From Fistularia commersonii (taxonomy: Eukaryota; Chordata; Actinopteri; Syngnathiformes; Fistulariidae), in contig JBBMNZ010000034.1 in assembly GCA_037954325.1 (NCBI GenBank), positions 10,353,001 to 10,417,000 of the forward strand: a stretch of 64,000 nt of DNA. The letters run 5' to 3'. The translations under genes and the position numbers were made by a program. Of this stretch, positions 10,936 to 22,455 are shown piece after piece. Within the stretch, counting starts at the first letter, position 1, and every line of letters begins with the position of its first letter. The notes under the pieces were generated by a model. It made no database searches. It saw only the letters and a list, made by a program, of their open reading frames with translations, and was not told where the DNA came from.

Positions 10936-12104
10936 CCCTGAGTGCAGGATTAGCAGCAAAGCTAATGAATGAATGACTGAATGAATGGCAGTGTATATAA
11001 GTGTGGAGCATATCAGTGTGAGAGGGTGAGTCGCGCCTTCCTTCCGCCTCCCGGCAGAACAGATTTATCGCCCGGATGCAAATAGCGGGGATTGCAACAT
11101 AAATACATCATAGTGCAGGGCGGGCCGCCGTATGCAGCCGTAAAACCTAGCATCGCCCGGCGCGGTAGCACGCGGCATCCGACTTAAACAGTATCTTTAA
11201 GCTCCATTAGCTTCTCCTTGATTACAGCGCCGGGTACAAAAATCCATATCATATTAGAGAAAGGGTCGCCGAGTCCACACCCGGAGCATCCGGGGGGAAA
11301 AAAGAAAAAAGTCGCGGGCAGACGGCGGCGCGATTTCCCTCCGATCGTTACGGCGCCGCGTGCACGGGTGCAAGGGCGAGCTGAAGGTCTGGCCCGAGCT
11401 CCACGCCCCCTTCGGCTGATTTGCAAGCTGTCAAGCCGGCCTCCGGGCACGAAGGTGTGAGGAAAAGTGTGTCCTTGCGCGCGCATTCATTAAACCGCTG
11501 TTTGCAGCAGCGCGACAAGACGGCAGCAGGCAAACGAGAGTCATGGCGTTTTAGCATCGGCGGATGAAGTGGAATTCACAATAAATGCGCGCCGTAGCGG
11601 TGGAGATGTTTGTCTCACACCATATTTATAATGACTTCAACATTCTTTCTTTTAAACTTTAAAACCTCAAAGTCTTCAAATTGAACTGGAGTTTTTTTTT
11701 TTTTTTTTTTCTTCTGAATAGACCTGTCTGCATACTTTTAACTCAGGTGTAATGAAATGCTGAATATAATTCTCCCGCATAAATACCGAGGAGCTAAAAA
11801 ATCACAAGGGGAAAAAAAGAAGGAAGAAATTGCCATGTTGTCATTAAAACTGCTTTACTTTCAGAGAAAAGTGGAAAAATACCCCCAAATCTATAAGTGA
11901 ATAAATAGGCGAGGCAAGATCATCATCATCATCATCTTCACAAAGGCTGAGGTGTCAATTTATTCAATTGCACTTGGTTGGAAAAGATGCTGCGGTTCCA
12001 TCTGATGAGCAAAAACCTCACCTTCACCCACCAGGAGATTCTCCCTCCCAAACACAGTCCATGCAGATGTTTGAGAAGGAGCTGGAGCACAGCGTTATTC
12101 CACC
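10936..12104. other. No gene seen; one octamer and AT-rich tail
   Basis: ATGCAAAT octamer at 11076-11083 within repeat-free sequence. GC-rich 11150-11560, AT-rich 11580-11960 with the poly(T) tract and a CAT run at 11919-11935. Confidence 0.5.
11692..11710. repeat. Poly(T) tract
   Basis: 19 T in a row, in AT-rich sequence. Could be the tail of a minus-strand retroposed sequence, but no element body was recognised upstream of it. Confidence 0.9.
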
Positions 12105-12330
12105 TCCTCAATGCTCCCTGATGGAGGAACCCAGAGGAACCCCAAGGAACCCAAAGGAACCCAGAGGAACCCAGAGGAACCCAGAGGAACCCAGAGGAAC
12201 CCAGAGGAACCCCGAGGAACCCCGAGGAACCCAGAAGAACCCCACGCAGACACGAGGAGAACATGGAGGCTCCACACAGAAGAGCCTCCGTGCTGGAATC
12301 CAACTGGGAAGCTTCTGGCTGAGAGGCAAC
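12105..12330 (-). repeat. Family C repeat with an expanded decamer VNTR
   Basis: The flanks (CACGCAGACACGAGGAG, ACATGGAGGCTCCACAC, CTTCTGGCTGAGAGGC) identify a minus-strand family C copy. At 12122-12245 its AGGAACCC motif is expanded to about twelve units of AGAGGAACCC with C/A variants and one AAGGAACCCA variant pair. Both strands are open in several frames only because of the repeat. Confidence 0.8.
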
Positions 12331-13335
12331 CGACGCTCCACCTTCACCAGAACACAGAGGAGGAGGGAAAGGTCGCTGATGTGACATTTCTCATCCAAAT
12401 GTTGAAGATGAAAACTCGAGCGGACCGTTGGAACCACGAAAGTAATTATTGATTTGCAAAGTTCTGATATCTGCCATTTTTAATCGATGAGGTCAAAGCT
12501 AATGATGCTAAACCCGTCCAAGGCGCTAACCAGGCCGTCGGACGCCACTGGCGAACGGAAGCGGCGCCTCTGAGACGCAGCAAACGATGGGTTCATTCAC
12601 CTACTCATGAAGAACAGGACCTAAAATCAGACCGTGGCATCCGTCGCTGTCGTTCCCAAGTTTTTATCCTTCCAGACGGGAGGCTGAAAGGCGAACCCGA
12701 CCCGATCCGGAAGACGGAGGACGGCGTCGTCGCTCAAAAGTGAAACGCAGGCAGTAAATATGGATGATAGATCCTCCGTGTCAAAGGTAAACGCCCCGGG
12801 CCACCTTGCTCTTTCTCAACCCGAGGATTTCCCGGCTCGGCGACAGCTTGACAGCTCGGGGAAATGTCATGACAAACAGCGCAACCCGCCGCCGCGTTTT
12901 GATAAGACTGTCACCGCTATATGTTGTGAGCAAACGTCTGATCCGCGCTTTCTGAAGTACAGATTTGTGACAAAAAGCTCGGCGGCGCCGGTGCAGCCCG
13001 ACGCGCTAGAACGTCGGGCTCTTCGGTTTCGACCGGGAGCATCACGGGACTCCCGGGTACGTCTTAGGTGCGGACACATATACCTTGAAATTATGTTTAT
13101 TCATTTATCATCTTATCTTCTTCTGGACAAGGCAGGAGGCGCTAAGATCTCAGCCAAAGATCAGCTCACCAACTCAGCATCCATGTTTGGAGCTGCTCAT
13201 GCTGGAAGCGGTACTGAAGGTCTGATCTCCATTTCAGCTCCAATAGTGTGAGGAAGGAGAAGAAGGTAGTCATGGAGGTGGAGAAGGAGATGTCGGCTCC
13301 TCATAAAATGATCAGAATTATCGTACAACGATAGC
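12331..13335. other. No gene seen
   Basis: A 163-codon plus-strand frame (12760-13251) crosses this region but shows no recognisable motif or flanking splice sites. It ends in low-complexity AGGAGAAGAAGG sequence. Confidence 0.5.
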
Positions 13336-13545
13336 TAAGGTGAGCCATGAAATAGGTAAGTTAACAGGTGACCAGACAAAGGACACAATTTACCTTGTCT
13401 GGTCAAATCTGACAATCCAACTTGTAACCAACGGGTGGAGGATAAACACAAAGATGTTCTTCTAGCTACAGGAGCTACAAGGATGGTCACGATGATCTCC
13501 GATGAGCAGAGTGGAGCGGACGTTCATCCGCGGAAGAATTGTCAG
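13336..13545 (-). repeat. Unidentified dispersed repeat, family B, copy 2 (uninterrupted)
   Basis: Reverse-complement counterpart of 3226-3611 without the LINE insert, ~210 bp. Shared words are listed under copy 1. It carries an extra tandem-like AGCTACAGGAGCTACAAGG where copy 1 has the insertion site. Confidence 0.65.
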
Positions 13546-13659
13546 TTTACCCGAACGGGGACCTTCTGAGTGCGAGGTCAGGGTTCGGGGTCTCCAGCGC
13601 AGGAGCAGACGGCAGCGTTGGTGAGCAGATTGAAGCTCCACGTGGAGCAGCGATCAGCA

Positions 13660-13785
13660 CCTCCTCCTCGCAGCCAGAAGGTCCCTGCTCGGGTTCCCGC
13701 AGAAGGCCTTCCTGCGTGGAGGCTCCATGTTCTCCGTGAAGGGTTGGCGCTCCCGTCTCACAGCCAGAAGGTCCCGCAGCCGGTC
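13660..13785 (+). repeat. Family C head fragments, two in a row
   Basis: Two GCAGCCAGAAGGTCCC / CACAGCCAGAAGGTCCCG starts ~95 bp apart, the first followed by CTTCCTGCGTGGAGGCTCC and ATGTTCTCC before breaking off. A local duplication of the 5' part of the family. Confidence 0.6.
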
Positions 13786-13906
13786 CAGAAGAGTCCAGCT
13801 ACGGCGCTTTAGCGCAAAGCTACATGAGCTTAACATGAATATGGATGTTTGGAGCAAATGTTCGGAGGCTCAGTGAAGGTGTGATCTCCATCTGAGGGAC
13901 GGTCAG

Positions 13907-14180
13907 CAGATCTGAGGAGCTCCAGAAGGTCCACAGTGGGATTCCCACAGGAGACCTTCCTGTGCGGAGTCTCCTCGTGGGGTTCCTCAGGGTTCTCCGG
14001 GTTCCTCACACAGTCCAGACACATGCAGGAGCTTCATGGAGACCCTCCGTGGACCAGATGTGTGAATGAGAGGGCGAATGTTTGCACGTCTCTCTGCGCA
14101 GCCGTCCAATCAGATGGCCGCCGGCTCAGACTGAACTCCGCCTCTCGGCCAATCACAGCCGGGGCTGAGATCCGGCTGCC
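13907..14180 (+). repeat. Family C repeat, long copy
   Basis: CCAGAAGGTCCACAGTGGG, CCTTCCTGTGCGGAGTCTCC, GGGGTTCCTCAGGGTTCTCC, CACATGCAGGAGCTTCATGG, GTGAATGAGAGGGCGAATG, CCTCTCGGCCAATCACAGCC in family order: one of the most complete copies, lacking the middle CCCCGTGTCTGCG block. Confidence 0.75.
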
Positions 14181-15169
14181 GCTACTGAAGGAAAAGCGGT
14201 ATCGAGAACGAACCGATGAATAAACTCAACCAGAGAAGGCCGGCCTCCTCTCGGCCGTTCCGATGGATCGCCGGCGTGCACGTTGAGTAAAACGCGCACG
14301 TTCGACCTCAGAAGTCTGGAGGCGAAAAAAGAGAAACAACACAAACAAGCCCCTCGGCCGACCCGCCCCGATTTCTCTCGCCTCGTCTCCGAAGAGAACG
14401 CTACGCTATTACATTATCAGCTAGCGCAGGAAAAAAAATGTTTGACAGCGCTCCTGGGGAGAACTCTGACGTGCCGCACATATTTCCACATTCTTGCTTT
14501 GTTGGTTTCAGCTAGTACTTTTCTGCCCTCCGAGTATTCAACCCCCCCTTATTTAGTCTCTCAGAAAGTCGAACAGAGGCTGAGGAATTCGCATGGTAAC
14601 TGTTAGAAAAAGGGAAGGCAAGTTTAAAAGAGCAAAAAAAAAAAAAAACTTTAACTTTCAAAACGGCACAAAAAAATCCAATTATTAAAAACATAACCGT
14701 TTAAAAACCCACCTCTTCATTTGCATGACGCATTTAGGCTGTTTACTGGCTGGTGAGTGTTTGTCTGGAGGCCTTTCAGAGTCCTTAAACGCTTTTGCGA
14801 GCACTAGTTAACGGCGTGGCTCCCAAAAGGACGCCCCTGTTTGAGAGAAAGGAGTGGTGAATGGCAGCCGTGCCGGAGGGAAGGCTGCAGAACAATGGAA
14901 CTGGCCGAGGTGAACCCGGTTAGAACCGCTCCACCAGGATCCGTCCGGGTGGACGGGCGTCAGAACAGAAGCTGGAGGCTTTCACGAGGAAACGTACGAT
15001 GGAGTCGGACGGGGAGAAATGCGATGTCAGGAAGCGCGTAGCGCCCGGACACAGCTCACGGAGAAAACAAAATCCCCCGTTTGATTCCAACAGAAACACA
15101 CACCGAAGCATTCGTGAATTAGCGGCGGCGCTCAGGGGCCGACCTCGTCTGAGAAGCTCGTCAGAACTG
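14181..15169. other. No gene seen
   Basis: Unique sequence with an A-run at 14633-14648. No recognised repeats. Confidence 0.6.
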
Positions 15170-15386
15170 CCGTTCACCCTCTCATTCACAGGTCAGACAC
15201 TCATACAAGCATTCACCCTTTCATCCAAACATCTAGCAGACGCTATTCACCCTCTCGTTCACACGTCCGACACCGTAGGGCCTCCACAACGTTCATTCAT
15301 TCATTCATTCATTCATTCATTCATTCATTCATTCATTCATTCATTCATTCATTCATTCACTCATTCATTCATTCATTCATTCATTC
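15170..15386 (-). repeat. Family C-derived units followed by (CATT)n
   Basis: Three CACCCTCTCATTCACA-like units (reverse of GTGAATGAGAGGGTG) lead directly into about 24 tandem CATT units at 15291-15386 with one CACT interruption. The tetranucleotide probably grew from the CATTCATT word inside the family. Confidence 0.7.
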
Positions 15387-15404
15387 TATATAATGCTTTC
15401 CCTG

Positions 15405-15820
15405 CACTAGCAGCTGGATCTCATCTCCGCTGTGATTGGGCGAGAGGAAGGGTTCAGTCCGAGCCTCCGGCCATTTGATTGGAAGGCTGCATAGCGAGAC
15501 ATGCAACCATTCACCCTCCCATTCACGTCGTTCCACTTCTGCAGAAACAAAGATATTCAGCCTCTCATTCACACGTCTGGATAACGGAGGGTCTCCAGTG
15601 AAGCTCCTGCATGTGTTTGGACGGCGGGAGGAACCCGGAGAACCCTGAGGAACCCCACGCAGACACGGGGAGAACATGGAGGCTCCACACAGGAAGGAAC
15701 CCTTAAGCCCCAGTTTAGAGGTTAGCTTCCTTATTCATGTTTGGCCCGTGGAGCTGTTCGCTAAAGCACCATAGCTGGACTCTGATGGTCCTGCGCCGGG
15801 ACCTTCTGGCTGAGAGTTGG
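15405..15820 (-). repeat. Family C repeat, long minus-strand copy
   Basis: Reverse order of the family: CTGTGATTGGGCGAGAGG, TGCAACCATTCACCCTCCC, GAAGCTCCTGCATGTG, TTTGGACGGCGGGAGG, AACCCGGAGAACCCTGAGG, CAGACACGGGGAGAACATGG, AGGCTCCACACAGG. A head fragment (GGACCTTCTGGCTGAGAG) follows at 15798-15815 after ~95 bp of other sequence. Confidence 0.75.
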
Positions 15821-16717
15821 AAGCACCAACCTCCTCGTTCTCCAGTTCAAGTGTTTGCGTAAACCTCCAGCCGCCTCTTTAAGCTGAGTAAGAGCAGCTT
15901 TTTCACTGAACGTCACAAATCCACTCACGCCGCTGCCGCTGCTCGCCGACATTCAGCTCATCTCTCGAGATATTTTAAAAACACGCCCGATACGATGACA
16001 TCAGCCGGCGAGGATGCGGATGGACGTCCACCTTGGGCAATCTCAGAGGCTTCCTTTGTCTGGTCCGCCGGCAGGAGGCCATTTTCTGATGCTATTCGGG
16101 GGATTTTATTTGCTCAGTAGGGCAACACGCCCCCCCAAACTGCAAATGACACATTTTTAGTTCCTGGCAGCCTCCCCTGTGCAGAGCCCACTCCATACGT
16201 GATGAAATCAGAGTAATGAAGTACGGCGCGCACTGGCAACGGCTTCAATCAGATGACAGCGGGAGGACCGACAACAAAGGGAGGAGAGGTGGAGTCGCAA
16301 GCGAAGCGAGAGAGAAAAGGTGGAAAAAAAAGGGAAGAAGCCGAAACTCCACCAGGGGGGTGAATTGTAATACGAAGCAACATGGGATCAAGGCATCCGT
16401 GCAACGGTATAAAATATTACTACATTAGGGGGCTGCGGGAGGGAGAACGCGGAAGATAAATGCAGGCGGCTCCGGAAAAGTAGAACAAGGGCAATAATTT
16501 AAGGCCGGATGTGCCCTTTATGGACATTGTCTGGTCGGGTTCCCCTTTTTAGCTTATTAAAGTTTCATGCTAAAATGAGTCAATATTAGATATGACATTT
16601 ACAGGGTGAACTAGGCCGCGGCGGATATCGGGGAGGGGAGGACGAGCTTCTCGTTGCCATGGTGGCCAAATGACCACTTCTGGCACAGAGTGCGTCCGGC
16701 CAGGAAGGGTGAGGCAG
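15821..16717. other. No gene seen; possibly conserved non-coding
   Basis: 16140-16560 is repeat-free with GAATTGTAATACGAAGC, GGTATAAAATATTACTAC and GCAATAATTTAAGGCC words. A TATAAAAT box-like word at 16411 has no supporting start or exon. Confidence 0.4.
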
Positions 16718-16781
16718 GCTGCTGCACGCTGCTGCTGCTGCACGCTGCTGCACGCTGCTGCTACTGCTGCTGCTGCTGCTG
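16718..16781. repeat. Interrupted (CTG)n tract
   Basis: GCTGCTGCACGCTGCTGCTG-type sequence with three CTGCACG interruptions and a pure stretch of about six CTG near the right end. Frames through it encode poly-Ser or poly-Ala and are not genes. Confidence 0.9.
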
Positions 16782-16894
16782 TGCGGATAAAACCAAATGA
16801 AACAAGGATCACGACGGGGCGAGTGGTTGCGTGTCCATAGAGGCTTGCACGTCGACACAACCACATATGGTTGCATGTGTCCGCACGGTTATAT

Positions 16895-17885
16895 TTCTCT
16901 ATTAGACGTGTGAATGACAGGGTGAGCGGTTGCATGTCCACATAGGGTTGCATGTCTATGGATGATGTATGAATGACAGGGTGAGTGGTTGCATTTCTGT
17001 ATATGATATGTGAATGAAAGAGCAAATAGTTGGATGTCTCTACATGACATGTGAATGAGAGGCTGAACGGTCGAATGCATCATAATGGTGTATGAATGAG
17101 GGGGTGAATGGCGACATGTCTATATATGGTCGTACGTCTCTGCGTGACATGTGAATGAGAGGCTGAATGGTCATATGCTTCTATATGCTGTATGTATGAG
17201 AGGCTGAATGGTTGCGCGTCTACATACGGTCGATTGTCTCTATGATTTGTGAATGACAGGGTGAATGGTTGCATTTCTGTATATGATGTGTGACTGAAAG
17301 AGCAAATAGTTGCATGTCTCTACATGACATGTGAATGAGAGGCTGAATGGCGACGTGTCTATATATGGTCGTATGTCTCTGCATGACATGTGAATGAGAG
17401 GGTGAATGGTTTCATGTCTATATACGGTCGATTGTCTCTATGACTTGTGAATGAGAGGGTGAACAGTCGTATGCATCATTATGACGTATGAATGAGGGGG
17501 TGAATGGCGACATGTCTATATATGGTCGTACGTCTCTGCATGACATGTGAATGAGAGGCTGAATGGCGACATGTCTATATATGGTCGTACGTCTCTGCTT
17601 GACATGTGAATGAGAGGCTGAACGGTCATATGCATCTATCGGCTGTATGAATGAGAGGGTGAATGGTTGCTTGTCTATATACGGTCGATTGTCTCTATGA
17701 CTTGTGAATGACAGGGTGAATGGCTGAATGTCTCTTTGGTTGTTTATCTCTCTAGGACAAGTGGATGGTTGTTTTTATATGAAATGTGAATGACAGGGTG
17801 AAAGCTTGGATGTCTCTATGTGGCGTGTGAATGAAAGAGCAAGTAGCCGCATGTCTACATGACACGTGAATGACAGGGTGAATGT
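16895..17885 (+). repeat. ~1 kb tandem array derived from the family C tail
   Basis: About twenty units of the form TGTGAATGAGAGGCTGAATGG followed by GTCGTATGTCTC-like spacers, ~45-60 bp per unit. Higher-order structure is visible: the compound ATGTCTATATATGGTCGTAC recurs near 17118, 17360, 17510 and 17570, and TACGGTCGATTGTCTCTATG near 17224, 17425 and 17681. Short frames on the minus strand (HSHVTQR-type) are artefacts. Confidence 0.85.
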
Positions 17886-19624
17886 TATTTGAGGGAGTGC
17901 CTCCTCCACACGGAGCCCAACCCCTCGGCAAACGACCGCTGGGTCGAGAGCACGATAAGCGCTAGCGATAATGAATGAACGCCGTATTGTGGCATGACAA
18001 CTCTTCCTATCCGGAACCTGCGATTTTCACGTCTGCGCCTCGTTCGTTTCCTCTTGTCTTGTTTTCTCGCCCACACAAATGCCGACGCCGACTGGGATCC
18101 ATTGCTCCTCGCAGGATCAGCGGTGAAGCTAGCTGGAGGAGACAACCCTGAGCTTTCCCTCTTCTTCTAAAGGTGGCGGAGGAAGCGGAGCCAAATCCAA
18201 AATCTAGTAACACGACACTCAATCAGACACAGACATACAGTTTTCTTGCATTGTTTGAAGATATGAAAGCGAGAACAGGCTGTGAGAGACACGCCGCGTC
18301 ATGGAAAGTGACAGTACAGAAAACTGCAGAAATCTAAATCACCTTCCCGCAGAGTGACAAACTTTGTTTTTTTTTTCCCTCCAAGATCACAAGACTCGCA
18401 GAAGCCGAAAACAAGCAAATCAAAAACATAGAGACGTTACCGGCGGCACGACAACGCAGCCCACACTGTTCCGTCACTTTGAATATATGAGTCCCATCCT
18501 ATTTGCCAATGTACCGCCTATTTCATGCGGTTTGCAAATATTCAGCCGCCTCTCGTCGCCGCGTCACACCCAAAAGATCACGCTAACGCTAGCGGACGGG
18601 TAAGAGCATCGTCCGAGGAACGCCCGGCGAAGGTCCGAACACGCGCGAACCCTTCAGTTAGTTCCCGCTGGCGGGGAAGTTCAGGGATCTTCCGCACCCG
18701 GGTTTCTTTCATGCCTCCGATTCTGCCGTTGGCGCCGTCCTCGCTCGCTCGCCGTGGTCGCAGAACTCCTATTTATCTGCTGTCTGGCTCACGCTGTTTA
18801 ATTTATTCCGGTATTTGCCGCCGCCGGCGTCCCGCCGTGACACCGTTCTCTGGACGAGGCCGGCCGCCACGGCGGATGCGACCGACTGGACGAGATTGGT
18901 GTCGGATTCAGCGACCCGGCGGGACGTCTGGCTTTCTGGGGGAAACTGATGGGTGTCAAAAAAAAGGAGAACAAAGCAGCTAACCGCCGATGCTAAGTGC
19001 TGCATCAGCAGGAGGCCGCTTTTTCCTCAGTACAGCTGTAAGCCAGCCGCGACTGCCAGGAATATATTTCTGGATGTGTCGGACACCTCGGCGCTCCACG
19101 CCGGAGTCCTGGACAACTCTACGCCTTGTGTTTCCCGGCTCCGCCCGCCGGAGAAGGTATGTTTTAGAAGATGGAGTATCCCCGGCCCGTATCTCCAGCT
19201 TGTCTCATAACACCTCGCTGTGCAGAACATTGCCGTTCGCTTCATCCGGCGAGCGCTCAGGCGTGGACTCGGTCCCCCCGCCGGCGTTTCATTTCCTTCA
19301 ATACGCCCATGGCGGGTTCCACGCGCCCCGACCGTTTTCACCTGTTCCCACATTGTGAGCGACGTCTGGCTGGATAATGGTGACTTGTATGCTCGGATTG
19401 ACCGAGGGGATCCTAGCTGTGGTGAGGACCCCGTCGCTCCCGCCTTATCGGTATAAGGAGGACTTAAAATGTTCTGTTACTCGTCCCTTTTGGGTCCAGC
19501 TCTTTTTTTTATTTTTAATGTGTTAAATAGAACTGATTGTCTGGTTATGTGGCCGGGCGACCAGGATAGGATCCAGCAGCTAAGAAGAATGAGTCAATGT
19601 TTATTTTGTTGTACTTTTTGTACA
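17886..19624. other. No gene seen; GC-rich unassigned sequence
   Basis: 1.7 kb of CpG-rich DNA without recognised repeats. Several overlapping frames of 80-150 codons on both strands, none with motifs or a preferred strand. Confidence 0.55.
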
Positions 19625-19925
19625 TACAGTGGACTTTCACTACTTTGTGGCTTTCGCGTCCTCGCCACTTTTTGCGGATTTGATTTTTTTTTTGTGGTGA
19701 AATAGTTATATTTTAGCCTAAGAAGAAAAAAAACAGTGAACAGTATCATAAAATTCAACTAAAATTCCTTTTATAAAATGAATAAAATACCAGATCTCCT
19801 TTTCTTAACAAAGATAGCCAGCATGGTGAACTCTGGCTCCACTGTGGCCCCGCAAAATCTCACACCGAGTCACATTAGCTAACTAGATCTAATTACATTG
19901 CAGAAATTCATATTGACATTCAGTG
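19625..19925 (+). mobile_element. MITE-like repeat, family F, copy 1
   Basis: Starts TACAGTGGACTTTCACTAC, continues with TTGTGGCTTTCGCGTC, an A-rich core with TATTTTAGCCTAAGAAG, and a second near-copy of its opening motif (CATTGCAGAAATTCATATTG). It is collinear with 62303-62640. A common teleost repeat built of TTCGCTACTTTGCGG-like words. Non-coding. Confidence 0.7.
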
Positions 19926-19935
19926 AGGATCCACT

Positions 19936-19937
<2 letters not shown>

Positions 19938-19968
<31 letters not shown>
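19938..19968. repeat. (TA)n microsatellite
   Basis: About 15 units, between the family F element and the LINE tail. Confidence 0.95.
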
Positions 19969-19971
<3 letters not shown>

Positions 19972-19974
19972 CTT

Positions 19975-20325
19975 TTCCTTCACATCTTATGAAGAACATA
20001 CAACTCACTCCCTCACCCATCCTTCCCGTGTCAAACCCCAACTGTTGTCTTTTCTCCTCCCTGTCGGTCTCAGCCCACTCGCATCCTGCTTGTGTTTGTT
20101 TATTTTATTCTTGTCATTTCTATTGTCACTCTCTTTATACTCTGGTTTAGTTTTGGTTGTCTATTTCCACCCTTATTGTCTTTTCCATTCTGTTTCCCAT
20201 TCTTATCCTTGTGGATGTCTATTGCTATCTTTTGATTGTCTATCTATTAAATTTATATCCATATTTATTGACTGTTACGCTGCGGTGGCAACAGAAAGCC
20301 CCCTATGGGGATCAATTTATCTTAT
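19975..20325 (+). mobile_element. LINE 3' UTR, CCTATGGGGATC type
   Basis: Pyrimidine-rich ~300 bp followed by GTGGCAACAGAAAGCC, CCCTATGGGGATCAATTTAT and CTTAT, the 3' end of a common teleost LINE type. No coding sequence is left. The open frame through it is chance. Confidence 0.7.
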
Positions 20326-20370
20326 GAGTCATACATGCAGCCGTTCAGCCTCTCGCTCACGTCCGTACGG
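20326..20370 (-). repeat. Family C fragment
   Basis: TACATGCAGCCGTTCAGCCT, CTCGCTCACGTCC: a short minus-strand piece of the family C tail, directly after the LINE tail. Confidence 0.4.
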
Positions 20371-22091
20371 AGGGGAATCTTCAGTCTCCAAAATCAAGTG
20401 GGAAGATTTCGCCGTCATCCGTTTCAAACACCTTTCCGGACGCTCTCTTTGACAAAGAAAGAAATATCGTACGTCCTGCAGAGCTCTGCAAGGTGATGGA
20501 CGATTTGGGTTGCAGATGTTGTGGACGGTTTCTGAAAGGAGAAGGAGGAGAAGGTGCGAGGAGTCCCTCCGACCTCTGGCAAGAAAACCAAGGCTTCAAA
20601 CTACAATTTCCTGTCTCGTCTTGATGAACTTTCTTTTTGCCGGAGCTTTAAAAGGAGCTTCCCCCGGCTCATGCCGCCCGTCCACGAGTCCACGATTAAA
20701 AATCAAAACAGATCAACCGAACCTAAACTTCACTCGTTCACACTGACTTGTGCCCTCGTAAACCCTGATAAATAAAGTTCAAAATATAACGGAGAGATAC
20801 AGCAGATGTTACAAGACTTTCCCCATCAGGGAAGAACATCAGGCAGCCCAGTTTCCTGGCTGGTGAGTGGGCGCCGCTCATGTTTTCTGGGGGTTTCACG
20901 ACGTGCACGTACAAGCGGCCTCCGCTGAGGAACGTCTGAATGCGGCGAGCCGGATGAAATGACGTGCCTGTTCTCTTCCCGTGGCGTGAGCGCTAAACAC
21001 AAATTAAACACGCCACATGTAAATGATTGCAAATCGTGACCGGAGGTGCGGCGAAGAAGCGGAATCTTATTTCACCCTCGCTTCGCCATCTCGCCGACGC
21101 GCTTTGATCTGCCAATACCAATCTGCATGGCCGCCCAAGGACCGGAGACTAAATCAGACGCGCGGGCTTTTTCATCTCGCCTTGTTCAATCAGCGTTCGT
21201 CTCAGGACCTCTGTGAAAAGAGCAAATGACAATAGACGTCCCGGCTCGCGGCTCCGGCTCCGGACGCCGTTTTTTTTCCCAGAAGATTGGGTTTCTGTTT
21301 CACACCTTCTCTGAAAGTGAACGCGCGGCCGTGGAAGAGCAGGAATGGCCGCGCGTCGGTTATCGCGATTACCGCAAAATACATCTATGGAGGACGCTCG
21401 CATGGAGCTCCTGGATGGAATCCATCCGCCGCTTGTCCCGCTCACGGGACCGAGACGGTCGGAGCCGGGAAACGAGGCGTTTCTCGTAAACTGGTGAATC
21501 CAGAGACGAGCGGGACGTGCGGTTTGCGAAGAACCTTCGCTCATTTCAAACTCCTAAGAAGCCAAAGAGGCCTCCAGACCCAAAGAACCGGGGCTCGGAC
21601 ACGAGCGTAGAAGGGCTCACCTCAGCCAGGAGTTAGCTGAGGCGGCGTAGAAGCTCCTGCTTCCAGGTCCTGGTCCACCCAGAACCGGCTGGAGGCCCTG
21701 GGAATCCCCTCCAGGTGGTGTTGACGGGGACGTCAGAGTTGACCGACTTAATCTGCTTCCGTTGTTCGCTTGCCTTCACACAAACGGCCGGGTAACGAAT
21801 GAACAGGATAATTAAGAATCACTTTCAATTATCGATGATTCTTCAGTGTTTTAGGTGAAAACCAGGCCTCGCGACTCTCCTGCGTAGATGTTCTGATCCA
21901 TCTCCATTTCAGTCTCATTGGTGTCTTGTAAGAATAAACGTGCGCGGTGCGTCCGGCCGGCGGAGGGTCCCGGACGCCGAGAGGCGAGCGCCATTATTAT
22001 GTTTACACGTTTACACGCCAGAGTGGTGGCGGGGAATCATCTGCTCGCCCTTCCCTGATAAACAAACTGTTGTTTCTTCCTTTTAAACCAG
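20371..22091. other. No gene seen
   Basis: Unique, CpG-rich. The longest frame (21149-21544, minus) has no recognisable features. Confidence 0.55.
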
Positions 22092-22146
22092 ACTCTCTCT
22101 CTCTCTCTCTCTAGTTATATACATATATACATATAAATATATATAT
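22092..22146. repeat. (CT)n then AT-rich (ATATAC)n tract
   Basis: Ten CT units followed by ATACATATATAC-type sequence that abuts the left end of the family G MITE. Confidence 0.9.
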
Positions 22147-22147
22147 T

Positions 22148-22455
22148 TACTGCTCAAAAACTAAAGGGAGCACTTCAACAACACAATGTAACTCCAAGTC
22201 AATCCATCAAAGTGTCCACTTAGGAAGCAACACTTATTCATTTTGACTTGTTTTAAGGACACGACGTCGACGCTGGATCAGCAGGAGTGTGTTTTTCCAC
22301 TCCGACCCCAGACCTCCGCGGCTTCACACACCGGGTTTCATCGACCACTTGTGTGTCAGCACGTTCAACTATGCTAGAACAAAGTATTTGATAAGAATAT
22401 TTCATTCATTCAGATCTAGGATGTGTTTATTTTCGTGTATTTTTGGAGCCGTGTA
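22148..22455 (+). mobile_element. Full-length TA-flanked MITE, family G
   Basis: Left end TACTGCTCAAAAACTAAAGG, right end TTTTTGGAGCCGTGTA, inverted-repeat ends with TA on both sides. Internal words ACACAATGTAACTCCAAGTC, GTCCACTTAGGAAGCAACAC and CATTCAGATCTAGGATGTG identify a widespread teleost mariner-type non-autonomous element. ~308 bp, no coding capacity. GC changes in the middle show moderate decay. Confidence 0.85.

Noticed and set aside
12105..12330. Repetitive protein (NPEEPRGTQ repeats)
   Set aside because: Both strands are open only because the 10-bp VNTR happens to lack stops in several frames; flanks are family C sequence.
16400..16440. TATA-box-like GTATAAAATATTAC
   Set aside because: No downstream start, exon or CpG context supports a promoter; AT-rich words occur by chance.
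16895..17885. CRISPR-like regularly spaced repeat
   Set aside because: Unit and spacer both repeat, unit length varies, and the motif is part of an animal dispersed repeat. The surrounding sequence is eukaryotic.
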